64,000 nt of DNA from an uncultured bacterium (GCA_937905825.1 CALCXM010000187.1:21330-85329), one strand, 5' to 3'; numbered from the stretch's first letter, positions 19,356 through 27,932 are shown. The notes: generated by a model from the letters alone, not told the origin. Made by a program: numbers and translations.

Positions 19356-21194
19356 ATGTGCGGCATTTTAGGAGTGGTAGCGATGTGGGGAAACACCCCC
19401 GCGCTCACAGATCGAGACTTGGTGTCCATGCGTGACACCATGACTCGGCGCGGGCCCGATGGGGCAGGCGTGCTGCAAATCGAGAACCTGGCCCTCGCCC
19501 ACCGGCGGCTCGCGATCTTGGATGGCTCGAGCGCGGGACGTCAACCCATGTCGACCCCCGACGGACGCTATCACCTCGTCTACAACGGCGAGATCTACAA
19601 CGACAAGGAGCTGCGCGCTGAGCTCCTGCGCATGGACGCGGTGCCCGGCGGTTTCCGTAGTCAGTGCGACACGGAGACGGTGCTCTTCGCCTTCGCGACC
19701 TGGGGTCCGGCGGCCTTTGGCAAGTTGCGCGGGATGTTTGCGATCGGCATCTACGACACGCGCCGGCATGAGTTGCACATGGCCCGCGACCCGCTCGGGA
19801 TGAAGCCGCTCTACTACCATCACGCGGCGAACGGGGAGCTAACCTTCGCGAGCGACCCGGCCGCCATTCTGCGCCACCCGCAGATCGACGCCACCCCGGA
19901 CCTGACCATGGTCAGTGCCTACCTCACCACCCTGCGCAGCACCCTCGGACACCGCACGCTCTTCGCAGGAGTGCACACCCTGCAACCCGGGGAACGGGCC
20001 GTCTACAAGGCGAAGAAGCGCAGCCTCGACCTCTACGAATACGTGGAGGGCGCCCAAGTGGGCCCCTACATGCCCACCGAGGAAGCCACGGAGATCGTCA
20101 AGGAAAGCCTCGAAGACTCCGTTCAAAGGCATCTGCGCTCGGACGTTCCCGTCTGCAACCTTTTGAGTGGCGGCTTGGACTCCACCATCCTGTGCGCCAT
20201 CGAGAAAGAGCGCGGTATTGACCTGCGCACCTGGTGTGCTGGCGGACCAGAAGTCCCTGGGGAGGAAAGTGATCTCGCTTTCGCCCGGGAAGTTGCCCGA
20301 GAGATGCAGACACAACACCACGAGGTGTCCCTGACTCGCAAGGACTTCACGCGCGACTGGCACATGATGGTTCGCGAGGGCGGACTGCCACTTTCGACCC
20401 CCAACGAAGTCGCCATCTACTCGATCGCGAAGGACTTGCGCTCCGCAGGCCAAGTCGTCGCGATCTCCGGTGAAGGGGCAGACGAACTCTTTGGCGGCTA
20501 CGAGCCCGCCCTGCAATCCGCCTGGCACTTCGCCGGAACCCCCGGTGACCGGCGCTCCGGTGGACGATTCCAACTGGACTCCATGTCCTGGGTCTCCCCC
20601 ACCATCAAACCGCAAATCCTGAACCCGGACGCCTGGGAAGGAGCGCGCGCGGACAATTTCTTGTTGGAGCACTACGACGACGTGTTCTCGCGCGTGAAGC
20701 AAGAGGTCGGACCCAACGGCTCCCAGATCGATCCGTTCCTGCGCTTTCAACGGCACAACAACTTGCGCGCGTTGCTGCAACGCTTGGACACCGCGACCAT
20801 GATGGCTTCGGTCGAAGGCCGCACACCCTTCGCCGATTGGGAAGTGACGCGCTTGGCGGAGAGCCTGCCGATGAGCACCAAGTTCATCCCCACGCGCTCC
20901 AGCCCCGGAGGTGGAGTGGCCGTGGCCACCGCCGCCACGGGCAAGCTCGTTCTGCGCGACGCCTGGCGCGATAGCGTCCCAAGCTCCGTGCTCAAGCGCA
21001 GCAAACACTCCTTTCCCTTGCCTTTCGAGCAGTGGGTGGAAGACACCGGTTGGCAGCTGGAGTCCTCGCCCTTCGCTCAGATCTTTTTTCAGAAGAAGGT
21101 GCGCGATACGGTCGTGCGCGACCCGAACGCCAACTGGCAGTTCGCCTGGCCGATGATGAACCTGGCCCTGTGGGGCGATCGTTGGTGGGCCTAA
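19356..21194 (+). CDS. asnB: Asparagine synthase, glutamine-hydrolysing
   Basis: A 612-residue enzyme that makes asparagine (or an amide on another acceptor) from aspartate, glutamine and ATP. Residues 1-200 form the Ntn glutaminase domain with the nucleophile Cys2 (MCGILG). Because Cys2 must become N-terminal, the start at 19356 is fixed, even though its AGGAG site is unusually close to the ATG. RRGPDGAG, NGEIYND and FGKLRGMFA are typical. The synthetase domain has the PP-loop SGGLDST near residue 270 and GEGADELFGGY downstream. Family members that modify peptides or glycans exist, so an asparagine product is likely but not proven. Confidence 0.92.
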   Translation: MCGILGVVAMWGNTPALTDRDLVSMRDTMTRRGPDGAGVLQIENLALAHRRLAILDGSSAGRQPMSTPDGRYHLVYNGEIYNDKELRAELLRMDAVPGGFRSQCDTETVLFAFATWGPAAFGKLRGMFAIGIYDTRRHELHMARDPLGMKPLYYHHAANGELTFASDPAAILRHPQIDATPDLTMVSAYLTTLRSTLGHRTLFAGVHTLQPGERAVYKAKKRSLDLYEYVEGAQVGPYMPTEEATEIVKESLEDSVQRHLRSDVPVCNLLSGGLDSTILCAIEKERGIDLRTWCAGGPEVPGEESDLAFAREVAREMQTQHHEVSLTRKDFTRDWHMMVREGGLPLSTPNEVAIYSIAKDLRSAGQVVAISGEGADELFGGYEPALQSAWHFAGTPGDRRSGGRFQLDSMSWVSPTIKPQILNPDAWEGARADNFLLEHYDDVFSRVKQEVGPNGSQIDPFLRFQRHNNLRALLQRLDTATMMASVEGRTPFADWEVTRLAESLPMSTKFIPTRSSPGGGVAVATAATGKLVLRDAWRDSVPSSVLKRSKHSFPLPFEQWVEDTGWQLESSPFAQIFFQKKVRDTVVRDPNANWQFAWPMMNLALWGDRWWA

Positions 21195-21209
21195 GGCCTA
21201 GCTCGTAGC

Positions 21210-21228
21210 CCGAGTCTTGAGGACTCGG
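21210..21228. terminator. Hairpin between convergent asnB and M48 genes
   Basis: CCGAGTC (21210-21216) and GACTCGG (21222-21228) flank a 5-nt loop, in the 37-nt gap between the two stop codons. It could serve both directions, although there is no clear T-run. Confidence 0.45.
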
Positions 21229-21231
21229 CCG

Positions 21232-22464
21232 CTAGTGCGCGCGCAAGGCTTCGATGCGCGCCAAGACCGGCGGATGGGAGTAGTGCATCCACACGTAGAA
21301 GGGGTGCGGCGTCAGGTTGGAGAGGTTGTCCGTGGAGAGTTTCTTCAGGGCCGTGACCAGGTTTTCCGGCGTCCCCGTCGTGCTCGCTGCGAAGGCGTCC
21401 GCTTCGAACTCGTTCTTGCGGGAGAAGGCGCTCATCACCACCGATAGCACCATTTCAATCGGCGTGTAGAGCAGGCCGAAGAACACGAGGCCCGCGTGCA
21501 CGGAGATCTGCTGCACACCGAAGGCGGCGAAGAGTTGTTCCTCTTTCAGGAAGATCGAGAGCAGGAAGAAGAGCACGCCGAAGTGCAGGATCGCGATGGC
21601 CAGGCTTTGCAAGACGTGCTTGCGCTTGTAGTGGCCGATCTCATGGGCGACCACGGCCACCAACTCGTCCTCGGACTGGTTGTCGATCAAGGTGTCGTAG
21701 AGGGCGATGCGCTTGTTCTTGCCGAAGCCCGTGAAGAAGGCGTTGGCTTTCGTCGAACGCTTCGAGCCGTCGATCACGAAGAGGCCTTCCAAGGGGAAGG
21801 AGACCGACTTCGCGTAGCCCAGAATCCGGTCGCGCAAACTGCCTTCGTCCAAGGCGGTGAACTTATTGAAGAGCGGCATGATCCAAGTGGGCGCCACAAA
21901 CATGGCCACCAGGGATACCACCGTGGTCGTCGCCCAACACCAGAGCCACGCCTGGTCGCCGGTCTTCTCAAAGAAGAAGAGGATCGCGGCCATCAAGCCA
22001 GCACCGAGGACTCCGCCCAGGACCAGGCCCTTGAACTGATCGCTCCAGAAGGTCTTGGCGTCCGTGTTGTTGAAGCCGAAGCGCGCTTCGAGCACGAAGG
22101 TCGAGTACAGCTCAAACGGCAGGTTCAAAAGCTTCAAAGGAACCATCATGAACATCATGAAGGCCAAGCCAGTCAGGATCGGGCCCAACTCGAAGCTGCG
22201 CACCCAAGCGTCCAAGAGCGGAAAGCCGCCCAGGGACCAGAAGGCCAGGATCACCAGCAAGGAGAAGGTCGACTCCACCAACTGAAAACGCGTGCGCGCC
22301 TTGGTGTAGGCTTGGGATTCCGCGTACTTCTGCTCGTCGTAGACCCCTTGGAATTCCCCGGGCAACACGGGATTCAGGGAGCTCAGATTCAGGAGGTTCC
22401 CGATCAGCCCTAGGGCGTATTCGAGGACCAAGGCGACCAGGATCAAGACAGCGAAGGCATTCAT
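21232..22464 (-). CDS. M48-family (Ste24-type) membrane zinc endopeptidase
   Basis: A 410-residue polytopic membrane protease. The zinc site is H274-E-I-G-H278 in VAVVAHEIGHYKRKH, with the third ligand Glu in KNEFEADAFA downstream. About seven hydrophobic segments surround it, and residues 1-120 hold an N-terminal membrane domain as in CAAX-prenyl protease 1/Ste24. Bacterial relatives clear misfolded membrane proteins. The start at 22464 gives a hydrophobic first helix (MNAFAVLILVALVLEYALG); the open frame before it is Gly/Pro/Arg-rich and lies in the untranslated gap. Confidence 0.9.
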   Translation of the reverse strand: MNAFAVLILVALVLEYALGLIGNLLNLSSLNPVLPGEFQGVYDEQKYAESQAYTKARTRFQLVESTFSLLVILAFWSLGGFPLLDAWVRSFELGPILTGLAFMMFMMVPLKLLNLPFELYSTFVLEARFGFNNTDAKTFWSDQFKGLVLGGVLGAGLMAAILFFFEKTGDQAWLWCWATTTVVSLVAMFVAPTWIMPLFNKFTALDEGSLRDRILGYAKSVSFPLEGLFVIDGSKRSTKANAFFTGFGKNKRIALYDTLIDNQSEDELVAVVAHEIGHYKRKHVLQSLAIAILHFGVLFFLLSIFLKEEQLFAAFGVQQISVHAGLVFFGLLYTPIEMVLSVVMSAFSRKNEFEADAFAASTTGTPENLVTALKKLSTDNLSNLTPHPFYVWMHYSHPPVLARIEALRAH

Positions 22465-22531
22465 GGGCGGGAGGATACCGCAAGTGGCCGTTCCGCACCT
22501 ACCCGGCCCCGGCCCTCTCGCCCAAACCAAA

Positions 22532-22562
22532 ACGAGCCCCGGTGGACCTTACCGGGGCTCGT
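22532..22562 (-). terminator. Rho-independent terminator of mraZ
   Basis: ACGAGCCCCGGT (22551-22562 read on the minus strand) pairs perfectly with its partner at 22532-22543 across a 7-nt loop, followed on the minus strand by TTTTGGTTTGG. It lies 48 nt after the mraZ stop, so mraZ is a single-gene transcript. Confidence 0.85.
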
Positions 22563-22610
22563 CTGGGCTTGGGGGGCGGCTGGCACGAACCGAAGCGTGC
22601 CGGCTGCCTC

Positions 22611-23135
22611 TCAAGCGGCGGGGTCTTCGGCGACCGGATAATCAACTCGGGCTGCATCGCCACAATGCAGCCATTCGAGATCGGCGCCGAAGTCCGCCAT
22701 AGCACTCTCACAAAAATTGCTCCAACGATCGGATGCCCACAGGCGCAGGTCATCGAAGTGACCCGCAATGACGACTTCCGACTTCTCTGACTTGCCCTCG
22801 GCCCGCTCGATGCCAGCCTTGGCCATCATCGAATCGGGCAGACGCAGACGACCCTGCTTGTCGACCTTCACTTGTGCGGAGGTCGCGGCCACCAACATCA
22901 TCACACGGCGGTGACGAAGGGTTTGCCCGGCTTGCTTGCGAAGCTCATCCACATAGGCGGTCCATTGATCGACCCGGCGCACGCAGATGCATCCTTCGGG
23001 CTCGAGGCTCGCCATCAAGGTCACCTCCTCGCGCATGGGATTGAGCAGATTGCGCAATCCTAGGGGCAGGAGGATTCTCGACTCGCCATCCAGAACGGCT
23101 CCGTGCTCGCCGGAGAGGAAACTCTGGGAGCTCAT
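22611..23135 (-). CDS. mraZ: MraZ transcriptional regulator
   Basis: A 174-residue protein with two AbrB-like swapped-hairpin halves: GEHGAVLDGESRILLP at the start and VKVDKQGRLRLP in the middle, the latter the canonical MraZ second motif. MraZ normally binds tandem TGGGN boxes upstream of its own gene and opens the division/cell-wall (dcw) cluster, followed by rsmH. Here it is followed by its own terminator and then a protease gene, so it is detached from dcw. It is about 25-30 residues longer than typical at the C-terminus (Glu/Ala tail). Two TGGGG boxes lie about 160 nt upstream. Confidence 0.85.
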   Translation of the reverse strand: MSSQSFLSGEHGAVLDGESRILLPLGLRNLLNPMREEVTLMASLEPEGCICVRRVDQWTAYVDELRKQAGQTLRHRRVMMLVAATSAQVKVDKQGRLRLPDSMMAKAGIERAEGKSEKSEVVIAGHFDDLRLWASDRWSNFCESAMADFGADLEWLHCGDAARVDYPVAEDPAA

Positions 23136-23277
23136 CGGGCGAGGGGGGCTGTGTTGAGGAGGCTTCGCATGGCTGTGCGGCCAGATTACCCAGCCAACTC
23201 CAAACGCACCACCATTCGCTCACAGAAATTCCACATGACCACCAACCGAAACCATTTATCAGCCCGACACATGCCTG

Positions 23278-23286
23278 TTATCCACA
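23278..23286 (+). promoter_or_regulatory. DnaA-box consensus TTATCCACA
   Basis: An exact match to the bacterial DnaA-box consensus. Two one-mismatch copies (TTCTCCACA) occur at 23320-23328 on the minus strand and 23532-23540 on the plus strand. No AT-rich unwinding element or dnaA/dnaN gene is seen nearby. Confidence 0.4.
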
Positions 23287-23290
23287 ATCT

Positions 23291-23305
23291 CCCCACCAGG
23301 CCCCA
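23291..23305 (-). promoter_or_regulatory. Tandem TGGGG-N5-TGGGG boxes, putative MraZ autoregulatory site
   Basis: On the minus strand TGGGG (23305-23301), five bases, then TGGGG (23295-23291) gives the 10-bp repeat known for MraZ targets (TGGGN separated by 5 nt). A third phase position reads GTGGA, a poor match. The site is upstream of mraZ in the correct orientation. Confidence 0.5.
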
Positions 23306-23813
23306 AATCGCCTGGCGAATGTGGAGAACGCCGGGATGGTTTCCCCGGTCACCCCCAAATCGAACGCGCGAGCCCCGGGCCGCCTGCCGGTCGTGCAGCA
23401 CAAGTCATTGCTTGGAAGTGACTTAGCTCCCAGCTACCGCCGGGCTTGCGGACGCCCTCGGGAGCCGCTTCACGGCCCTCTAGGCCCCAGGGCGGTCTGA
23501 ACAACCCGTGCACAACTCCGCCCTCCCAATCTTCTCCACAAGGGATCACCAGAGGGAATCGGTCCCACGAAGAGCTAACTCTAATTTGAGTGAAAGCCTA
23601 GATTGGTCCGATAGACACAGCTCCCACCCGTGCCACCCGAACCTCCCGCACCTCCCGCACCCCAGAGGCCCCCAACCTCACCCCCAAGGAGCCCGGCCGC
23701 ACCGCTTCGCCCAACGGACCAAGATGTTGAATCGGGGGATGATCTTCTTGGTACTCAGTCGAAGTGGTGCGCTCGCGCCCCTTACCCCGGGACGCGGAAG
23801 GTAGGAGTGCGTC

Positions 23814-23844
23814 GGGGGGGCTGACCCATAAGGTCAGCCCCCCC
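23814..23844 (-). terminator. Strong hairpin after the vWA gene
   Basis: A perfect 13-bp stem: GGGGGGGCTGACC (23814-23826) with 23832-23844 and a 5-nt loop CATAA. It lies 28 nt beyond the stop of the minus-strand vWA gene. There is no long T-run, but the stem is very stable. Confidence 0.7.
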
Positions 23845-23872
23845 GTACGCCTCTTTGCGAGCTGTCCGCGAG

Positions 23873-26344
23873 CTAGCGCCCCTTCAACTCCTCGTAGCGC
23901 CCCACCAGGTAGATGAACTGTCGGCAGTAGCCGTCGGAGTCCTCCACCACGCTCTCCGTCGCCCAGCGCATGATGTCCACCGCGCTGGTCTCGCGAATCG
24001 TGCTCGAGTTCTTGAGCAGGAGCGCGAAGGAAGCCACCGCCGTCGCCCAGCGCGTGTTGGCCGAGAGCTCTTGGAAGTCCGCCCGTGAATCCAGCACCGG
24101 ACGCTCGATCAGAATCGAGGTGCTTCCCTCGGGACGCTTGTAGCGCAACTTCACCATGCAGAGCTCCCCGCTGGCCGCGGCACCGGTGGGTGCTTTGGGC
24201 GTTTGGTAGCGCAGGCCGTCCACTGGGGGCAGCTCCATGGGAACTCCCACGGGCACGATCTCATAAAGGGCTGTCACCCGATGGCCCGCTCCAATCTCGC
24301 CGGCGTCCTTCTTGTCGTCGTTGAAATCCTGGGCGGCCAGCATGCGGTTCTCGTAACCGATCAAGCGATAGCCCTGGACCATGCTCGGATTGAACTCCAC
24401 CTGGATCTTGACGTCCTTGGCCACCACCTCGAGGGTCGAGCCCAGCTCTTGCACCAGGACCTTGCGGGCCTCCAGCACGGAATCGATGTAGGAGTAGTTG
24501 CCATTGCCCTTGTCCGCCAAGGTCTCCATGGTCACGTCCTGCAAGTTGCCGCGACCGAAGCCGAGCACCGAGAGGAACACGCCGGTCTTTGCTTTCTCGG
24601 CGATCAAGCGCTCCAAGCCGCCTTCGTCACTGACGCCGACGTTGAAGTCGCCGTCCGTGCCGAGGATGACCCGGTTGATGCCGCCGGGGATGAAGTGGCT
24701 GGCTGCCACCTTGTAGGCGAGTTCGATGCCCTCGCCGCCGTTGGTGGAACCGCCGCTGCGCAGGCTGTCGATGGCGGCGTGGATCGCCGCGCTCGAGTTG
24801 CAGTGGGTTGCAGGCAAGAGCAGACCGCTCGCGCCGGCGTAGACCACGATGGCCACCGAGTCGCGCTCGTCCAGCTCCTGCACCAACATGTGCAGGGCGC
24901 TTTGCAGCAGAGGAAGCTTGTCCGCGCTGTTCATGGAGCCGGAGACATCCAAGAGGAAGACCAAGTTCGAGGACTTGCGATCCTCGGGAAGGGTTTCCTT
25001 GGCTTGCAGACCCACACGCATCAAGCGGTGCTGGGGTGCCCAGGGAGCCGAACCGACCTCGACGTTGACGCTGAAGGGATCGGATCCCTCTGGAGCGCCA
25101 TAGTCATAGCGGAAGTAGTTGATGAACTCCTCCACGCGCACGGCGGCGGCCGGGGGAATGCTTCCGCGGTTCAAGAGGTCCCGAGCGTTGGCGTAGGAAG
25201 CCGTGTCCACGTCCACCGAGAAGGTGGACAGGGGTTCCGCGGCGACCAGCTTGAAGGGGTTCTCTGTGACGTGCTTGTAGGTTTCGCCGGAGGTGTCCTG
25301 GCTACGGTCGTCCGCGTCGAAGGGGCCGTCGTAGAATTCGGTATCACCCGAGTAGCCGAGACCCCTGAGAGCCTTGAGCTCCTTGCGGGACTTGTCCTTG
25401 GAGCGCTTCGGGTAGTCCGAACCGGGGCTCGAAGGCGCACCGGGCGGAGGGCTAGAAGGACCGCCGGCGTACCCGAGTGCCCGAAGCTCGCTTGCCTTTG
25501 CAGAAGGAGCTGGCGCCGAGTCGCCAGGACCCCGATAGGTCTCGCTCGCCACTCCGGGGACTCCGCCGTCAAAATCGATGCCACCCGAGTAGCCAAGCTC
25601 CGTCAGTCGCTGGAGAGACTCATCATCGCGCTGGCCCTTGGAAGCCGGGCTCTCGCCAGCGGGCAGCCAATCGCTGTGGGACAGCCTTTTCCCGTACTGC
25701 TCTTTCTGCTGGCGACGCTGCGCTAGCTCGCCGCGAGTCGCAGGAGCGACGCTGCTTGAGCCGCCAGCGCTTGCGCTGGGACCGTCATCCCCCATGTAGC
25801 CAAGGCCTTGCAGTGCCTTGAGGGGAGCCCTTCCACTTGAGCTTTCGAAATCCTGCACTTGGTCACTCGCCGGTGGAGAAAAGGAACGTTTGAGAGTCTC
25901 GCTGCGCCCCTCAAGCCTCGCAATCGCCTCATTCAGCATTGCCGGGTACTGTTCTGACTCGCCCTGCTTGATCACGAAAACCCCTGCGACCAGAACCGCA
26001 GCCGCGGAACCAACCAGGGCGTAGCGGCTCATGTGCAAGAGACGTCCGCGCTTGGGCGCTTGCGCGGGCACGTCCATCTGCGCTTCGATCGCGGCCCGCT
26101 GCTCGCCGGAAAGCGCCAGCTCCACTTCGGAACCGAACTGCGCTTCCAACTCACCACCCAAGGCGCGCATCTCGTCCACGTACGCCTGGGCGCCGGGTTC
26201 GGTCGCGCACAGCTCCTGCATCTCTTGCGAGTCGCTGTCTTCCAGCTCGCCAAAGGCGTACGCCGTCAATCGCGGGTCCTCGCTCCAGTCCTTGCCGCTG
26301 CCGCCGTTCATGCCATCTGCGTTGTTCAAATCTTGGGCGCTCAT
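23873..26344 (-). CDS. Anti-sigma-like membrane protein fused to a YfbK-type von Willebrand factor A domain
   Basis: An 823-residue fusion. Residues 20-75 resemble the helical sigma-binding region of anti-sigma factors, without zinc ligands. One membrane helix follows at 107-125. Residues 130-345 form a low-complexity linker with four L-G-Y-x-G motifs (at 181, 250, 290 and 329). A YfbK N-terminal region (TFSVDVDTASYAN) leads into the vWA domain, whose metal site D-x-S-x-S is D466-V-S468-G-S470, and then the YfbK C-terminal region. The ATG overlaps the stop of the upstream ECF sigma gene (ATGA), so the two are co-translated and probably interact. The vWA part should lie outside the membrane and bind a metal-dependent ligand, possibly as a sensor. 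Confidence 0.85.
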   Translation of the reverse strand: MSAQDLNNADGMNGGSGKDWSEDPRLTAYAFGELEDSDSQEMQELCATEPGAQAYVDEMRALGGELEAQFGSEVELALSGEQRAAIEAQMDVPAQAPKRGRLLHMSRYALVGSAAAVLVAGVFVIKQGESEQYPAMLNEAIARLEGRSETLKRSFSPPASDQVQDFESSSGRAPLKALQGLGYMGDDGPSASAGGSSSVAPATRGELAQRRQQKEQYGKRLSHSDWLPAGESPASKGQRDDESLQRLTELGYSGGIDFDGGVPGVASETYRGPGDSAPAPSAKASELRALGYAGGPSSPPPGAPSSPGSDYPKRSKDKSRKELKALRGLGYSGDTEFYDGPFDADDRSQDTSGETYKHVTENPFKLVAAEPLSTFSVDVDTASYANARDLLNRGSIPPAAAVRVEEFINYFRYDYGAPEGSDPFSVNVEVGSAPWAPQHRLMRVGLQAKETLPEDRKSSNLVFLLDVSGSMNSADKLPLLQSALHMLVQELDERDSVAIVVYAGASGLLLPATHCNSSAAIHAAIDSLRSGGSTNGGEGIELAYKVAASHFIPGGINRVILGTDGDFNVGVSDEGGLERLIAEKAKTGVFLSVLGFGRGNLQDVTMETLADKGNGNYSYIDSVLEARKVLVQELGSTLEVVAKDVKIQVEFNPSMVQGYRLIGYENRMLAAQDFNDDKKDAGEIGAGHRVTALYEIVPVGVPMELPPVDGLRYQTPKAPTGAAASGELCMVKLRYKRPEGSTSILIERPVLDSRADFQELSANTRWATAVASFALLLKNSSTIRETSAVDIMRWATESVVEDSDGYCRQFIYLVGRYEELKGR

Positions 26345-26868
26345 GCTTGCGCTCCTCGAGCTTCGCTCGTTCCTAGTTTCTCCTTCAATGACTTCAGCCC
26401 CACGTGCAAGAGCCAGCCCACATTGCTGACGCTCTCCTTCGTGATGCGGCTGATCTCTTTGTAGGAGTGGCCGTGTTGAAATTTGAGGCGCAGCACTTCC
26501 TGCTGCTTCTCGGGTAGAGACGAGATCATTCGCAGGATCTGCGTCTGGCTGTCTTTTTGCGCCGCAGCCTCGGCGGGGGTGGCTTCGGTGGCTCGCGTGC
26601 TTGCCACCGTCGCGTCTTCTAGATCGGTCATTCGACTCTCCTTGCGGTGAACGTCGTGACACAGGTTGCGGCAGACGGCGAAAAGCCACACGTCCACCCG
26701 CTCTTCCAGTTCACTTCGCTCTTGCTTGCATAACCGCAGGAAGGCTTCCTGGACCACATCCCGGGCGCGCTCGACATCGCCGAGCAGCCGGGCCGCATAC
26801 AAAACCAAGGATCGCTCGTGGCGCTCCAGCGCCTGGCGTATCCAGACTGTGTCGTGTGGTTGGGTCAT
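26341..26868 (-). CDS. ECF-type RNA polymerase sigma factor
   Basis: A 175-residue sigma factor. Region 2 is residues 15-75 (ERARDVVQEAFLRLCK and VDVWLFAVCRNLCHDVHR). An Ala/Thr-rich linker follows, then region 4 with its helix-turn-helix at SYKEISRITKESVSNVGW. It overlaps the start of the membrane-anchored anti-sigma-like/vWA gene by 4 nt, the usual arrangement for a sigma factor and its controlling partner. This kind of pair is common in Planctomycetota. The regulon is unknown. Confidence 0.9.
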   Translation of the reverse strand: MTQPHDTVWIRQALERHERSLVLYAARLLGDVERARDVVQEAFLRLCKQERSELEERVDVWLFAVCRNLCHDVHRKESRMTDLEDATVASTRATEATPAEAAAQKDSQTQILRMISSLPEKQQEVLRLKFQHGHSYKEISRITKESVSNVGWLLHVGLKSLKEKLGTSEARGAQA

Positions 26869-26928
26869 GGGTTCCGTTTTGGGCCTCCCTACGAGGTTCG
26901 CGGAGAGAACGGGCGGGGCCGGGGCTTC

Positions 26929-27693
26929 TTAGGAGGAATTTGAGATTCTGCTCAGAAGCTCGCGCAGACGCTCGGGCCAAGGCTCCTCGGGCAGGGGCAG
27001 AATCACGTGACCGCCCCCCCCAATCACCTCGAAAGTGGCCTGGGGCACCCCTTCCGCGATCTCGGGCATGCTGACGAGGGAAGGCACGATGCGATCCACG
27101 TCCCCGGCGAAAAGCATCAGAGGTTGCTGCAACTCGGGCAAGCGCGGTCGCAGATCGAGGCCCGCGATCATGTCCATGCGGCGCTTGTAGGACTCGTCGA
27201 AGAAGGCGCCGGGGAGATCGCGGAAGGCTTTCACTACTTCAGGATGAGCTCGGCGGCCAAACAGCGAACGGGGGGCGAGATGTTTGCGGCACAAGCCGAA
27301 CAGGGTGCGCGAGACGAAGTAGGAAAGGGCGCGCGAGAGCTTGAGGCGCAAGGGATTGGGGAAGCGCGCAAAGGAGTTCACGATGGCGACCCCTTGCACG
27401 AGCTTTGGAAAGTCGAGGGCCAGCTGCAAGGACACGGCGCCGCCAAAAGACTCCGCGACCACGATGCAGTGTTCGATTTTCTGCTGCGCGCAAAGCTGCG
27501 CGATGCTCGCGGCCAGGCCTGCGTAGCTATCCGAAGCCGGATCCCCGTCCGCGCGGTAGGCGAAGCGCAAGAGCCGGAACTCCGCCTCCAAGCGACTCGC
27601 CGTCCCCAGGAGCAATTCCCCGGTCCCGTCGATGCCGGGAATGTAGAGCAGTGGAAAGCCGCTTCCGCGGTCCCCATGGAGGATGGCTTGCAT
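26929..27693 (-). CDS. Alpha/beta-hydrolase fold protein
   Basis: A 254-residue hydrolase. The nucleophile elbow is VVAESFGGAVS with S82 (A-E-S-F-G, a variant of G-x-S-x-G). The acid is in FAGDVDRIVPS and the His in GGGGHVILPL. The oxyanion region LLYIPGIDGTG is also typical. There is no signal peptide. Esterase, lipase-like or acyl-transfer activity cannot be separated. The start at 27693 gives the first beta strand directly; the frame is open for 77 residues before it, but these are Arg/Gly-rich and overlap the promoter region of the divergent zinc-ribbon gene. Confidence 0.82.
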   Translation of the reverse strand: MQAILHGDRGSGFPLLYIPGIDGTGELLLGTASRLEAEFRLLRFAYRADGDPASDSYAGLAASIAQLCAQQKIEHCIVVAESFGGAVSLQLALDFPKLVQGVAIVNSFARFPNPLRLKLSRALSYFVSRTLFGLCRKHLAPRSLFGRRAHPEVVKAFRDLPGAFFDESYKRRMDMIAGLDLRPRLPELQQPLMLFAGDVDRIVPSLVSMPEIAEGVPQATFEVIGGGGHVILPLPEEPWPERLRELLSRISNSS

Positions 27694-27932
27694 CAAGAGG
27701 GAAGCGAGTTTCGAGGGACGGGGGCTGCATAGCAAGCGCGAGATCCTGCGGCCCCTCAAAAGCCCTCGCGGATGTGCTCCGTCACAAGCAACACCGCCCG
27801 AGCGCCCCGTCTCGGCAGTGCCATTCGAAAGGCCCCGCTGCCCGCCTGGACGGTTTTGAACGGTTCCCGCCAAAAACCCTCCAATCGCCCTCGGGTCAGA
27901 AGCACCCCCGCGTCGATTCATCACCCGGTCCC

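Larger units (their letters stand above)
23136..23872. other. Gene-free region of 737 nt with MraZ-type and DnaA-type boxes
   Basis: No convincing coding sequence is visible here; the open frames are Pro/His/Arg-rich. It contains the presumed mraZ promoter region, two TGGGG boxes, a consensus DnaA box and two near-matches, and the terminator of the vWA gene. It is Pro-codon-like (CCC/CCT-rich) around 23620-23700, with short direct repeats of CCTCCCGCA. Confidence 0.6.

Noticed and set aside
19839..21008. 389-residue minus-strand open frame inside asnB
   Set aside because: Antisense to the synthetase domain, with no family motifs.
23136..23872. Replication origin
   Set aside because: Only one exact DnaA box, no AT-rich unwinding element and no origin-associated genes. 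rsmG is more than 20 kb away and isolated. It is kept only as a low-interest observation.
24203..25726. 507-residue plus-strand open frame opposite the vWA gene
   Set aside because: It has no start context and a shadow-like composition, and the opposite strand carries a full vWA domain.
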